Notes: generated from the letters alone by a model not told the origin. A stretch of DNA of 32,478 nt from JBQTJN01 sp052387095 (GCA_052387095.1 JBQTJN010000057.1:1-32478); one strand, 5' to 3'. Shown: positions 24,115 to 32,348, numbered from the stretch's first letter. Made by a program: numbers and translations.

Positions 24115-25800
24115 ATGACTACATTTGAAGGCCTCGGCCTGAATCCTGCGCTGGCCATTTCGCTGTCAGCCATGAAATACACGACGCCTACACCGATCCA
24201 GGCGCAGGCCATTCCCCTCGCCCTCGAAGGCCGCGACATCATGGGCACCGCCCAGACCGGCACGGGTAAAACCGCGGCCTACGCTATTCCGCTTGTGGAA
24301 ATGCTACAGCGCAACCCGCAAGGCGGCGCCATCGTACTTACACCCACACGCGAACTCGGCAAGCAGGTCATGGATATTATCCGCCAGCTACTCGGCCCGA
24401 AAAGCGGTATCCGCAGCGCCTTCCTCATCGGCGGCGAGTCCATGCACAAGCAGCGCGCCTCCCTCCAAAACCACCCGCGCCTCATCGTCGGCACACCGGG
24501 CCGTATCAACGACCACCTCCGCAGCCGCACGCTTAACCTGAAAGAGACGCGCTTCCTGGTGCTCGATGAAACCGACCGCATGCTCGACATGGGGTTTAGC
24601 GTCCAGATCGACGATATCCTTAAGCACATGCCGGCACAGCGCCAGACGCTGATGTTTTCGGCCACATTGCCGCAGAATATCTTGCGTTTGTCGGGCGATT
24701 ACCTCAATAACCCTGCCCGCGTCGCGGTCGGTTCCATCGATACCCCGATCAAGAACATCAAGCAGGAAATCATCCATGTCGAGGATGCCGGCAAATATGA
24801 AGAGCTGGTGAAACAGTTGAACGAGCGTAACGGCTTCGTCATTATCTTCGTGAAAACGAAGCACGGCACGGAACGCCTCGCCAAGAAACTCTCCCGCGAC
24901 GGTCACCAGACCGACGCCATCCACGGCGATCTCAAGCAGAGCCGCCGCGGCCGCGTCATTGCCGACTTCCGCGATATGAAATTCCGTATTCTGTGCGCCA
25001 CCGACGTGGCGGCGCGCGGGCTGGATATTCCGCACATCGAGCATGTCATCAATTACGATCTGCCGCAGGTTGCCGAAGATTACATCCACCGCATCGGCCG
25101 TACGGCCCGCGCGGGGGCGGAAGGCTCTTCGCTCTGCCTGATCTCCGGCAGCGACAAGCGCAAATGGCGCATGATTGAAGAGCTGATCAACCCGAACCAG
25201 CGTTCTTCCGAACTGTCCTCCTCCGAGCGCTCGCACGGCTCTGCTAATAAAAAGCCGCACCGCGGCCGTAGTGGCGAACGCAAATTCGGTGGCGGAGCAA
25301 ACCGTGACCGCAAGTTCGGCGGGGGTGATCGTGACCGTAAATTCTCCGAAGGCCGCAAGCCTAAATTCGCAGGTGAACGTAAATTCGGCGATCGTCCGCA
25401 ACGTGCTGCCGATGACCGTTTTGAAAAGCCGGCGGGCGACCGCTTCCAGAAGTTCGATGGTGAGAAAAGCCAGCGTCCGCAAGGCGATCGCAAACCGAAA
25501 TTCGCCGGCGACAGAAGCCAGAAATTCGCTGACCGTGCCCCTCGAAAATTTGACGGCGAGCGCAGTGAAAGACCGGCTGGCGAGCGCCCTACCCGCAAAT
25601 TCAGCGGTGAACGTAAGTTTTCCGGTGAACGCAAGTTCACAGGGGCGCGCAAGCCAACAGGAGACAGCAACAAGAAATTCTCCGGTGAGCGTAAGTTCGG
25701 CGATCGCAAACCGAAATTCGGTGGCGACCGCCCTTATAAAGCCGGCGGTGCAAAAAAACGCCACACTATTGGCGATATGAAACGCCGCTCCGCCGTGTAA
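24115..25800 (+). CDS. DEAD-box RNA helicase, RhlE-like, with a repetitive basic tail
   Basis: The ATP-dependent RNA helicase core covers residues 1 to about 365. It shows the Q motif TPTPIQAQAIP, motif I AQTGTGKT (46-53), motif Ia PTREL, motif II DETD (151-154, not DEAD), motif III SAT and motif VI HRIGRTARAG (about 324). The change A to T in motif II keeps the D, E and D that bind Mg-ATP. The last about 190 residues are low complexity, made of short G[ED]RKF-type units, very basic and probably RNA binding. It starts with ATG at 24115 after GAAAGGAA, preceded by a structured leader. Confidence 0.93.
   Translation: MTTFEGLGLNPALAISLSAMKYTTPTPIQAQAIPLALEGRDIMGTAQTGTGKTAAYAIPLVEMLQRNPQGGAIVLTPTRELGKQVMDIIRQLLGPKSGIRSAFLIGGESMHKQRASLQNHPRLIVGTPGRINDHLRSRTLNLKETRFLVLDETDRMLDMGFSVQIDDILKHMPAQRQTLMFSATLPQNILRLSGDYLNNPARVAVGSIDTPIKNIKQEIIHVEDAGKYEELVKQLNERNGFVIIFVKTKHGTERLAKKLSRDGHQTDAIHGDLKQSRRGRVIADFRDMKFRILCATDVAARGLDIPHIEHVINYDLPQVAEDYIHRIGRTARAGAEGSSLCLISGSDKRKWRMIEELINPNQRSSELSSSERSHGSANKKPHRGRSGERKFGGGANRDRKFGGGDRDRKFSEGRKPKFAGERKFGDRPQRAADDRFEKPAGDRFQKFDGEKSQRPQGDRKPKFAGDRSQKFADRAPRKFDGERSERPAGERPTRKFSGERKFSGERKFTGARKPTGDSNKKFSGERKFGDRKPKFGGDRPYKAGGAKKRHTIGDMKRRSAV
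25261..25745 (+). repeat. Degenerate short tandem repeats coding for the helicase's RKF-rich tail
   Basis: Units such as GGTGAACGTAAATTC and GGTGAACGCAAGTTC recur, coding for GERKF, GDRKP and GDRFQKF. The units vary in sequence, so this is an old repeat array rather than a recent expansion. Confidence 0.8.
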
Positions 25801-25828
25801 ATAACGCGCGTTAAATCATTAAAATATG

Positions 25829-25860
25829 GGCGCGCTTGTTCATTCAGGCGCGCCTTTATT
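25829..25860 (+). terminator. Rho-independent terminator after the helicase gene
   Basis: Seven-base arms GGCGCGC (25829-25835) and GCGCGCC (25848-25854) with a 12-base loop are followed by TTTATT. Confidence 0.75.
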
Positions 25861-25994
25861 CTAGTGCGCGCAGCCTCCAATAACAAAACCCCTGATAAAA
25901 AAGAACAATAAGCCTGCCACGGGAACTTGTTTGCCTCCTGCTTATTGGTTATGCTCTGGAAGCATTCTTAAAATAATTTATCTAGGGAGAATTT

Positions 25995-26273
25995 ATGACT
26001 AATAAAATGTTGCTTTTGGGCGTTGCCGCCAGTGTTCTTGCTGTTTCGGCCTGTACCGCCCACCAATCGAGCCTGCCGCCTGGCGAATATGAGAGCAAAA
26101 AAGAATCCGTTGATGCAGATGGCACGAAAAGAATGACCACGACGAAAACCGAAGTCGTACGCCAGCAGGACGGTTCGAAAAAGGCTGTTGTAGAAAAAGA
26201 GAGCAGCACAGACCCTAAGGGCCTGTTCAACAAGTCGACCAGTGAATCCAAAACTGTAACGACAAACCATTAA
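25995..26273 (+). CDS. Small lipoprotein (92 aa)
   Basis: The N-terminus MTNKMLLLGVAASVLAVSAC ends in a lipobox (AVSAC, Cys20), so this should be a lipid-anchored envelope protein. The mature part is charged and repetitive (KKESVDADGTKRMTTTKTEV, then QQDGSKKAVVEKESS), likely extended. A good AGGGAG precedes the ATG by seven bases. Function unknown. It precedes the CoA-binding gene by 30 bases. Confidence 0.82.
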   Translation: MTNKMLLLGVAASVLAVSACTAHQSSLPPGEYESKKESVDADGTKRMTTTKTEVVRQQDGSKKAVVEKESSTDPKGLFNKSTSESKTVTTNH

Positions 26274-26302
26274 GGTTTATCGGGGGGCCTGGATCTGGTT
26301 GA

Positions 26303-26740
26303 ATGACGAGCTTTAAAAATCCGCCCGACGCGGAGCTTTATCGGATACTCGATGAAGCTTATACGATTGCTTTGGTAGGGGCGTCCTCTAATCCGGGACG
26401 CCCTTCTCATGGCATCATGAAAAGACTGCAGGCGGCAGGCTACAAGGTCATCCCCGTTAATCCGAACGAACATGAAATCCTGGGTGAGGATGTCTATGCC
26501 TCCCTCGCGGAAATCCCTTCTGCATTCAAAATCGACATCGTCAATGTCTTCCGCAAATCGGAAACCACCCCGCCGATCGCTGAAGAGGCCTCCGATATAG
26601 GGGCAAAAACACTCTGGCTGCAACTCGGCATTGAAAACGAAGAGGTTGCCCCTATCGCTTCGGAAGGCGGCACTAACCTCGTCATGAATGCCTGCATCGC
26701 CGTCGAACTGGCGCGTCTCGGCGTGCCGCCAAAAAGCTAA
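26303..26740 (+). CDS. CoA-binding domain protein (YccU-type)
   Basis: This 145-residue single-domain protein has a Rossmann CoA-binding fold: TIALVGASSNPGRPSHGIMK at about 21-40, then YKVIPVNPNEHEILGEDVY and the DIVNVFRKSE strand. The C-terminal part (LWLQLGIENEEVA, GGTNLVMNACIAVE) completes the domain. Members bind CoA, but their role is unclear. Its stop overlaps that of the convergent radical SAM gene by four bases. Confidence 0.88.
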   Translation: MTSFKNPPDAELYRILDEAYTIALVGASSNPGRPSHGIMKRLQAAGYKVIPVNPNEHEILGEDVYASLAEIPSAFKIDIVNVFRKSETTPPIAEEASDIGAKTLWLQLGIENEEVAPIASEGGTNLVMNACIAVELARLGVPPKS

Positions 26741-28341
26741 AACTCCAGATTCATTCCCGGAACCGGCGCCGGTTTGACTTGACTAGGATGCCATGGCGAT
26801 ACCATCCGGTAAATCGGATGCAACCATTGCGGATGTTCTCTCCATATGACATCCGAAAGCTTCTTTGCCAGCACATGCACCTGCTCTGTTGGCAAAGAGG
26901 ATGCGTCCAGAGCCCTGTACCGGTGCTCGACATTCCAGGTCATCCCATGATCACGCAGGATCTCGACGCCTTCCACCTTTGTATGACGCGCATAGTAAAA
27001 GGGAAATACGTCTAGCGTATCGATCAGGCTGTGATTTTTCAGTGTAAAATCGATTGTATCGAATGCCTCGCGCACGCCCGTGCCCGGATACCCGAACATG
27101 GAGAATACATGCGCTTTGATACCGATATCATGGATAGCCTTCAAAAATTCCAGCGGATTCGCGCCATCCTTTTTATCCAGCAAACTCCGCGTCTCCCCGG
27201 GCACCAACTCCAGTCCCAGATACATTTTCCGCAGACCCGCCTTGTAACAAAGGCTCAGGAAATCTCTGTTCATCCACGTCTCTTCGAGACGAAAATATCC
27301 TTCAAAGGTGCATTTGAAATTGTCCCGGAGAATCAGCCGGACCAGATCCGCCATCAATTTCGGATGAAACGATTCATCGACAAATTTAAAACGGCTGATT
27401 CCGTATTGCTGCGCGGATGATTTCATTGACTCCAATACACGTACGGCCGGCGCCATCCCAATATAGCCACGCTCACCGTATCCGAAGGGGATGGCGCAGA
27501 AAGAGCAACGGTTGTAATAGCATCCCCGGGCCGCGATCATTGTCAGGTAATTGGTGCCCCAATAATCATGCACCGGCATACCGTCAAAATCCGGTTGCAC
27601 GAAATCCGCGGGTTCCAGCAGCTTTTGTTTATTAACCGCTATTGTGCCGTCCTCTTTACGCCACATCAGGTTCGGCACATCGCTAAAGCCTGTGCCCTTT
27701 TCAAGAGCCTTGTATATATCCAGCATTACCTGCTCGCCCTGTAGTTTCACGGCGCCGTCAATCAAGTCGAATACCCAGTCCAACGCCATATCATCAAAAA
27801 TCCGCGTGACGATGTTGCCGCCCAATACGATGGTGTCGTCATAACCCGCTTTTCGCAGCAATCGTACCAGCTCGAATGTCGGCAGGATCTGCGACGGCAC
27901 CACCAGAGTCAAACCGATAATGCGCGGATTTTGCTCGAGCATGCGAGGAACAGCTTCTTCTTCAAAATAGCGCGTAAAGGGCGATACATCCCTTGAATAT
28001 TTCCGCACTGAATCCGGTGATGACAGAACGCATTGCTTATGTCTGTATCCTTCCTGCGCATACCATGTACCGCCGAAAGGCCGGGCAACCTCCTGAAGCC
28101 TATCTTCCGCCCCGAAATAAAGCGCATTCATGGATTGACGCGTCGGCGTTGAGCAGGCTTTCTGCGCGGCAGCTTCCGTCACATGCACGCCAAGATAACG
28201 CGTACTTTCATTGTTAAGATCATAAAGACGCGCCTCGACGCCATGATGTTCAAGAAATCCTTTGAGTAAGGGCAAGGCAATATGGGGGCCGCCGGCATGC
28301 AGCGTCCATCCAGGCGCTAGTGCCAAAGCGACCCCCGGCAT
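26737..28341 (-). CDS. B12-binding-type radical SAM enzyme, unknown substrate
   Basis: The 534-residue protein has an N-terminal cobalamin-type Rossmann domain (about 1-230; PGWTLHAGGPHIALPLLKGF, VLGGNIVTRIF). A radical SAM domain follows, with the Fe-S cysteines C274, C279 and C282 in GCYYNRCSFCAIPFG. The spacing is CX4CX2C instead of the usual CX3CX2C. Later LGLELVPGETRSLLDKK and HVFSMFGYPGTG are typical of the fold. Enzymes of this architecture methylate or otherwise modify unactivated carbons and are common in peptide natural product pathways. The gene starts with ATG at 28341, only two bases after the stop of a 53-codon ORF (28344-28505), so the two form one transcript. Confidence 0.9.
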   Translation of the reverse strand: MPGVALALAPGWTLHAGGPHIALPLLKGFLEHHGVEARLYDLNNESTRYLGVHVTEAAAQKACSTPTRQSMNALYFGAEDRLQEVARPFGGTWYAQEGYRHKQCVLSSPDSVRKYSRDVSPFTRYFEEEAVPRMLEQNPRIIGLTLVVPSQILPTFELVRLLRKAGYDDTIVLGGNIVTRIFDDMALDWVFDLIDGAVKLQGEQVMLDIYKALEKGTGFSDVPNLMWRKEDGTIAVNKQKLLEPADFVQPDFDGMPVHDYWGTNYLTMIAARGCYYNRCSFCAIPFGYGERGYIGMAPAVRVLESMKSSAQQYGISRFKFVDESFHPKLMADLVRLILRDNFKCTFEGYFRLEETWMNRDFLSLCYKAGLRKMYLGLELVPGETRSLLDKKDGANPLEFLKAIHDIGIKAHVFSMFGYPGTGVREAFDTIDFTLKNHSLIDTLDVFPFYYARHTKVEGVEILRDHGMTWNVEHRYRALDASSLPTEQVHVLAKKLSDVIWREHPQWLHPIYRMVSPWHPSQVKPAPVPGMNLEF

Positions 28342-28343
28342 CG

Positions 28344-28505
28344 CTAAACCCCCTTATCGGGCTTGGGTTGGGGATCCTTAGGCATTGTGTCCGGAGAAAA
28401 ACCGAATCTTTCCTTGACAAGGGCAGCGACTTCCTTAGAAAAATCATCGTCGGTTTTGTCAGAAACGGATGTTGATTCTTCGAACGCAGTTCTAGTGGAC
28501 TTCAT
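28344..28505 (-). CDS. Short ORF (53 aa) before the radical SAM gene; candidate peptide substrate
   Basis: The ORF reads MKSTRTAFEESTSVSDK, then an acidic DDDFSKEVAALVKERFGFS helix and a polar, proline-rich end PDTMPKDPQPKPDKGV. AGGAG sits nine bases before its ATG and its TAG lies two bases before the radical SAM start. The layout (strong ribosome site, helical leader-like part, short tail, enzyme next) matches a RiPP precursor and maturase. No known precursor family or Cys/Ser-rich core is seen, so the role is inference; it could also be a small partner protein. Confidence 0.65.
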   Translation of the reverse strand: MKSTRTAFEESTSVSDKTDDDFSKEVAALVKERFGFSPDTMPKDPQPKPDKGV

Positions 28506-28544
28506 AATAAAGCTCCTGTGTTATAAGTTTGATAAAGAATAAAA

Positions 28545-28559
28545 TTCTCCGCCGGAGAA
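28545..28559. promoter_or_regulatory. Palindrome upstream of the radical SAM operon
   Basis: TTCTCC-GCC-GGAGAA is a perfect 6-3-6 inverted repeat 40 bases before the short ORF. It could be an operator or a leader hairpin (followed on the minus strand by TTTTATTC). Confidence 0.4.
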
Positions 28560-28600
28560 AAGCACCGGATAAGAATTCAATTTAGAAATGTGTTTTGAGA

Positions 28601-28638
28601 ATAAGGATATGGCGGCGCGTCAGGCGCCGATAAGGATA
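28601..28638. repeat. Hairpin flanked by direct repeats
   Basis: ATAAGGATA occurs at 28601-28609 and 28630-28638 on both sides of CGGCGC-GTCAG-GCGCCG (28613-28629), a perfect six-base-pair hairpin. It lies in the 259-base divergent gap between the short ORF and the aminopeptidase. The rest of that gap is AT-rich with no gene seen. Confidence 0.55.
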
Positions 28639-28764
28639 AGAGCAATAAGAATTTTATGGTTTCCTGTAGCCATGTTTCGTAACTAACATATAAAATTACA
28701 AAAAACAACAATTATTTTACATGTTGCGATTTAACTTGCCCCGCTTTTGCGGTAAATTGACGGG

Positions 28765-30180
28765 ATGAAAGCAGACCCCTTCAAATTCCCAGCCCCTTTC
28801 CTGGCCGCTAAAAAAAGCCGTAACATTGAAATAATACCGCTGCACGCGAAAGAATTTCCCGCTTGGCTGAAAAAACAACCGGCCCGTCTTCGCGCTCGTA
28901 TCAGGGATAACGGTTTTGCCGCTCAGAGCGGCCAGTGCCTTTTGATCGCGAATGAGTCCGGCGCTGTAACCTCCGTCATCGCCGGCGTTACCGAACCCGC
29001 CGCCCTGCAGGATATGGGCGCCGTAATTCAGTTCCTGCAAAAAACCTTCGCCGCGAATATTCTTAAAACTTCCAGCTTCACCTTCAACGGCTTTGCAAAA
29101 AAAGATCTCGAAACCCACACGATCGGCTGGGGGCTCGGCTGCTATTATTTCGGGCTCTATAAAAAAGATATCCTGCAAATGCCTTCTCTCGTCTGGCCCG
29201 CGGGCGCCGATAAAAAACGCATCAAAGCCGTGACCGACAGTATTTTCCTGCTGAAAAACATGGTCAATATGCCCTCCAACGATATGGGGCCCGCCGAGAT
29301 GGAATCCGCCGTCCGCAAACTGGCCACGCCCCACAAGGCAAAGGTCAGCGTCGTGAAAGGCGCAGAACTCGCCAAAAATTTCCCGCTCATCCACATGGTC
29401 GGCGACGGCAGCGAGCGCCGCCCGCGGCTGATCGAACTCAACTGGGGCAACCCGAAGAATCCGAAACTCACGCTTGTCGGTAAAGGTGTTGCCTTCGATA
29501 CCGGCGGTCTCAATATCAAACCCGGCCCTTCCATGGCGCTGATGAAAAAAGACATGGGCGGTGCCGCGCATGCCCTCGCGCTCGCTCATATCATCATGGT
29601 CATGATGCTGCCGGTGCGGCTGCGCGTGCTCATCGCGTCTGTTGAAAATTCCATCTCCGGCCGCGCTTTCCGCCCCGGCGACATCATGACCAGCCGCAAG
29701 GGCATCACCGTCGAAAACACCAATACCGACGCCGAAGGCCGCCTCATTCTCGCCGACACCCTTACCTATGCCTGCGAAAACAGGCCGGATCTCATCATCG
29801 ATTTCGCAACCCTGACCGGCTCCGCCCGCGCGGGCCTTGGGCCCGACATCCCGCCGGTTTTTTCGACCGCGCCAAAACTTGCCGAAAAACTCAAAGATAT
29901 TTCCTTTAAAATCGACGATCCCGTCTGGCCGATGCCGCTGTGGGAACCTTACAAAAAATATAACTGCAGCACAGTCGCCACCCTGCATAACAGTTCCGGC
30001 GTGCCCGGCGACCTGATGTACAGCGCATTATTTCTGAAGGAATTCATCACGCCGGATCAGGACTGGATGCATCTCGATGTCTATGCCTGGGAGCATTCCG
30101 GCCGCCCCGGCCGCCCTGCAGGCGCCGCGGATACCGGCGTGCGCGCCGTTTTTGCGTTGTTGGAAGAAAAATACAAATAA
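28765..30180 (+). CDS. M17 family leucyl aminopeptidase
   Basis: This 471-residue cytoplasmic dinuclear zinc aminopeptidase has the M17 core in the C-terminal half: VGKGVAFDTGGLNIKP (about 236-251), MKKDMGGAA, and the signature NTDAEGRLILAD (323-334). FATLTGSARAGLG and the C-terminal HLDVYAWEHSGRPGRPAG follow. The N-terminal half is more divergent. All metal ligands appear kept, so it should be active on N-terminal residues of peptides. Start ATG at 28765 with weak Shine-Dalgarno. It is followed by a palindromic repeat and the convergent Mur ligase. Confidence 0.93.
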   Translation: MKADPFKFPAPFLAAKKSRNIEIIPLHAKEFPAWLKKQPARLRARIRDNGFAAQSGQCLLIANESGAVTSVIAGVTEPAALQDMGAVIQFLQKTFAANILKTSSFTFNGFAKKDLETHTIGWGLGCYYFGLYKKDILQMPSLVWPAGADKKRIKAVTDSIFLLKNMVNMPSNDMGPAEMESAVRKLATPHKAKVSVVKGAELAKNFPLIHMVGDGSERRPRLIELNWGNPKNPKLTLVGKGVAFDTGGLNIKPGPSMALMKKDMGGAAHALALAHIIMVMMLPVRLRVLIASVENSISGRAFRPGDIMTSRKGITVENTNTDAEGRLILADTLTYACENRPDLIIDFATLTGSARAGLGPDIPPVFSTAPKLAEKLKDISFKIDDPVWPMPLWEPYKKYNCSTVATLHNSSGVPGDLMYSALFLKEFITPDQDWMHLDVYAWEHSGRPGRPAGAADTGVRAVFALLEEKYK

Positions 30181-30183
30181 TAT

Positions 30184-30267
30184 CGTCATTGCGAGGAGCG
30201 GCATCGCCGCGACGTGGCAATCTACTTTTAAAAAGTATGGATTGCTTCGCTGACGCTCGCAATGACG
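30184..30267. repeat. Palindromic intergenic repeat, copy 4
   Basis: Ends are CGTCATTGCGAGGAGCG and GACGCTCGCAATGACG, with a centre ACTTTTAAAAAGTATGGAT closely matching copy 1. It starts four bases after the aminopeptidase stop and abuts the stop codon of the Mur ligase, lying between convergent genes. Confidence 0.9.
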
Positions 30268-31596
30268 TTATAGAGATTCCAGAATATTTTTCGCAAACAC
30301 ACTCAAACTGTCATCCCGCGCGCCCATAACCACAATCCGGTCCCCCGGCTTCGCATGAAACGCGGCGAATTCCGGGATGTCGTCGCGGCTTTCGAAATGC
30401 CGCGTTTTGACACCCTTTTGACTGGCCCAGTCGATGACATCCCTGGAGCTCACGCTCTTATCTGCCGTGCCGCCGGCATAAAATACCTCCGGCATCAGCA
30501 GCATGTCGTCTTTGCCTAGCAACTCCCCGAACACATCGGCAATCTCCCGCCCCATCATTTTAAGCGGCCCGTAACCGTGCGGCTGGAAAATCACGATCAC
30601 GCGGCCCTTCGATTGCTTCAGCGTCTCCAGCGTCGCCCGGATCTTGTCCGGGTTATGCCCGAAATCATCGATGACGGTGATATTATTCTTCGTGCCGACA
30701 ATCTCGAAACGCCGTTTGATCCCCTCAAATTTCGCCAGTGCCGGCCCCGCCACTTTCATATCGACACCAACCGCTTCCGACGCGCGTAAGGCCGCCAGCG
30801 CGTTCATGACATTATGCCGCCCCGGTACTTGCAGGCGCACGGAAACGCCATCGACCGTAAACGTCGATCCATCCGGCAAAAGCTTGAGGCGCGAAACACT
30901 GTCCAGCCCGTAACAAATGCTCTTTTCATTACTGATACCTAAATCGGCCACATTTTTATTGTCCATGTTGAGCACAGCCACGCCCGCGCGCTCGGTGAAA
31001 TCGCCGAACAATGCCTTCAACTCCTCCATCGTCTTGTGATCGAGCTCTATATTGTTGAGCACCGCTACCGTCGGGCTGAACAGCGCAATCGAGCCGTCGC
31101 TTTCATCGGTTTCCGTGACGAACACATCACCCCTGCCGATCTTGAAACCGCTGCCGAAATTGCGCACCACCCCGCCATTGATAAAGGAAGGATCCATCCC
31201 CGCCTCTTCCAGGATCGTGGCGATCATGCCGGTGACGGTCGATTTCCCGCTCGTCCCCGCCACGGCAATTCCGATTTTCGCTTCGTTGAACAGATGCGCC
31301 AGCACCTCTGCACGATTGATGATCTCCACATCAAGCGCCTGCGCGGAGCTAATATCGGGAATATCCGCCTCCACCGCGCTCGACACCACCAGTGCATCGA
31401 TGTCCTGCGTTACACCGGTCCCGTCCTGCGGAAACAGCTTTACACCCGCTTTTTCCAGCGCTGCAAATTTCTCCGGTGTGCGTCCCTGGTCATATGAGCG
31501 GTCGGAGCCGGAAACATCATAGCCTTTATGAATGAGAAAAAGTGCCAGCGGGCTCATGCCGCTGCCGCCGACACCGCAGAAAAAATAGCGTTTCAC
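30268..31596 (-). CDS. MurC/Mpl-like Mur ligase, divergent subfamily
   Basis: The 442-residue protein has the three Mur ligase domains. FFCGVGGSGMSPLALFLI at the N-terminus and VSGSDRS resemble the UDP-binding MurC/Mpl domain. The ATP loop is AGTSGKST (113-120) rather than the GTHGKTT of MurC and Mpl. The C-terminal domain holds GIKRRFEIVG and IDDFGHNPDKIRATL, with HN where MurC and Mpl have HH. It probably attaches an amino acid or peptide to a muramyl nucleotide, but may not be the essential MurC, which is normally in the division cluster. It starts with GTG at 31596, directly after the TAA of the lipoprotein gene, so the two form an operon. Confidence 0.8.
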   Translation of the reverse strand: MKRYFFCGVGGSGMSPLALFLIHKGYDVSGSDRSYDQGRTPEKFAALEKAGVKLFPQDGTGVTQDIDALVVSSAVEADIPDISSAQALDVEIINRAEVLAHLFNEAKIGIAVAGTSGKSTVTGMIATILEEAGMDPSFINGGVVRNFGSGFKIGRGDVFVTETDESDGSIALFSPTVAVLNNIELDHKTMEELKALFGDFTERAGVAVLNMDNKNVADLGISNEKSICYGLDSVSRLKLLPDGSTFTVDGVSVRLQVPGRHNVMNALAALRASEAVGVDMKVAGPALAKFEGIKRRFEIVGTKNNITVIDDFGHNPDKIRATLETLKQSKGRVIVIFQPHGYGPLKMMGREIADVFGELLGKDDMLLMPEVFYAGGTADKSVSSRDVIDWASQKGVKTRHFESRDDIPEFAAFHAKPGDRIVVMGARDDSLSVFAKNILESL

Positions 31597-32265
31597 TTAT
31601 TGTCCGGGATAGAGAGGCACGGGCTGCTGGGATGCCGGCATAAGATCGCCCTTATCGCTCGCGGGGCCGGATGGCGCAGGCGGAGGAGTATCCGTATAAG
31701 TACTTGTCGTTTTCTGTATCGCCGGGGGCTCGCGGCGCTTTAATTCTCCGGTTCCGCCATCATATGCACTGTCGGAATTCAGGCGCGGCACGGAGGCGCG
31801 GTATTCCTCCAGCTGATAATCTTCTGGCTGACGGATATCGGGGTTATTCTGGTCGGGCATATCTTCCGGCAGGATCGGAGCATTGGTAAAATCGACCTTG
31901 ATGATGCTCGGATATTTATACAGGGCGGCTGACAGATGATCCCACGCCACGCCGATAACGACTCCGTTAAAAACATTGTAGCCGGTCGATTTTTCAATTT
32001 CAGCTTCCACAACCACCTTCTGATGGCGGTTGCCGGGCGCAAGACAATCAACAATCAGATCCTGTTTCGATTTGGAAATGCTTCGCGTCTGCGGCGGCTT
32101 GAAACGGTAGTGCAGTTTCTCGACATAGACATGACAGGTTGCGTCTTCGGCGCCCGGCGTTTCCACCGTCAGGTCCTGGATGGAATCATCCATCATATAC
32201 GCGCACGAAGGCAGCACCGTCAGTGCAGCGAGAGCAATAAAAGGGAGACAAATGCGAAAAGACAT
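31597..32265 (-). CDS. Lipoprotein (222 aa), unknown
   Basis: The N-terminus MSFRICLPFIALAALTVLPSC ends in a lipobox (LPSC, Cys21). The mature part has a beta-rich domain about 30-130 with two cysteines (ATCHVYVEKL, LIVDCLAPG), then a glycine-containing segment GVVIGVAWDHLSAALYKYPS. The C-terminal 90 residues are proline-rich and probably extended (TPPPAPSGPASD). It is the first gene of a two-gene operon with the Mur ligase, which hints at a cell-envelope role. Start ATG at 32265; no clear Shine-Dalgarno. I do not recognise a named family. Confidence 0.8.
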   Translation of the reverse strand: MSFRICLPFIALAALTVLPSCAYMMDDSIQDLTVETPGAEDATCHVYVEKLHYRFKPPQTRSISKSKQDLIVDCLAPGNRHQKVVVEAEIEKSTGYNVFNGVVIGVAWDHLSAALYKYPSIIKVDFTNAPILPEDMPDQNNPDIRQPEDYQLEEYRASVPRLNSDSAYDGGTGELKRREPPAIQKTTSTYTDTPPPAPSGPASDKGDLMPASQQPVPLYPGQ

Positions 32266-32348
32266 GAAATTCGGGCGAGTGAAATGAATAGCAATCTTTA
32301 ATTTACTGAAAAATTAGGCTGTAGGCAATGCAACCAAGTCATAAATTA

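Noticed and set aside
23940..24128. 62-codon ORF in the helicase leader
   Set aside because: GTG start without ribosome site, runs through both hairpins and overlaps the helicase start; leader structure is the better explanation.
24388..25764. 458-codon minus-strand ORF opposite the helicase gene
   Set aside because: It is the antisense shadow of the helicase and its repetitive tail; sense-strand motifs I-VI are clear and the antisense product resembles nothing.
28717..29988. 423-codon minus-strand ORF opposite the aminopeptidase
   Set aside because: Antisense of a complete M17 enzyme with intact metal-binding motifs; the His/Gly-rich product is typical of shadow frames.
30047..30262. Minus-strand ORF across copy 4 of the repeat
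   Set aside because: Reads palindromic repeat and the antisense end of the aminopeptidase; no independent support.
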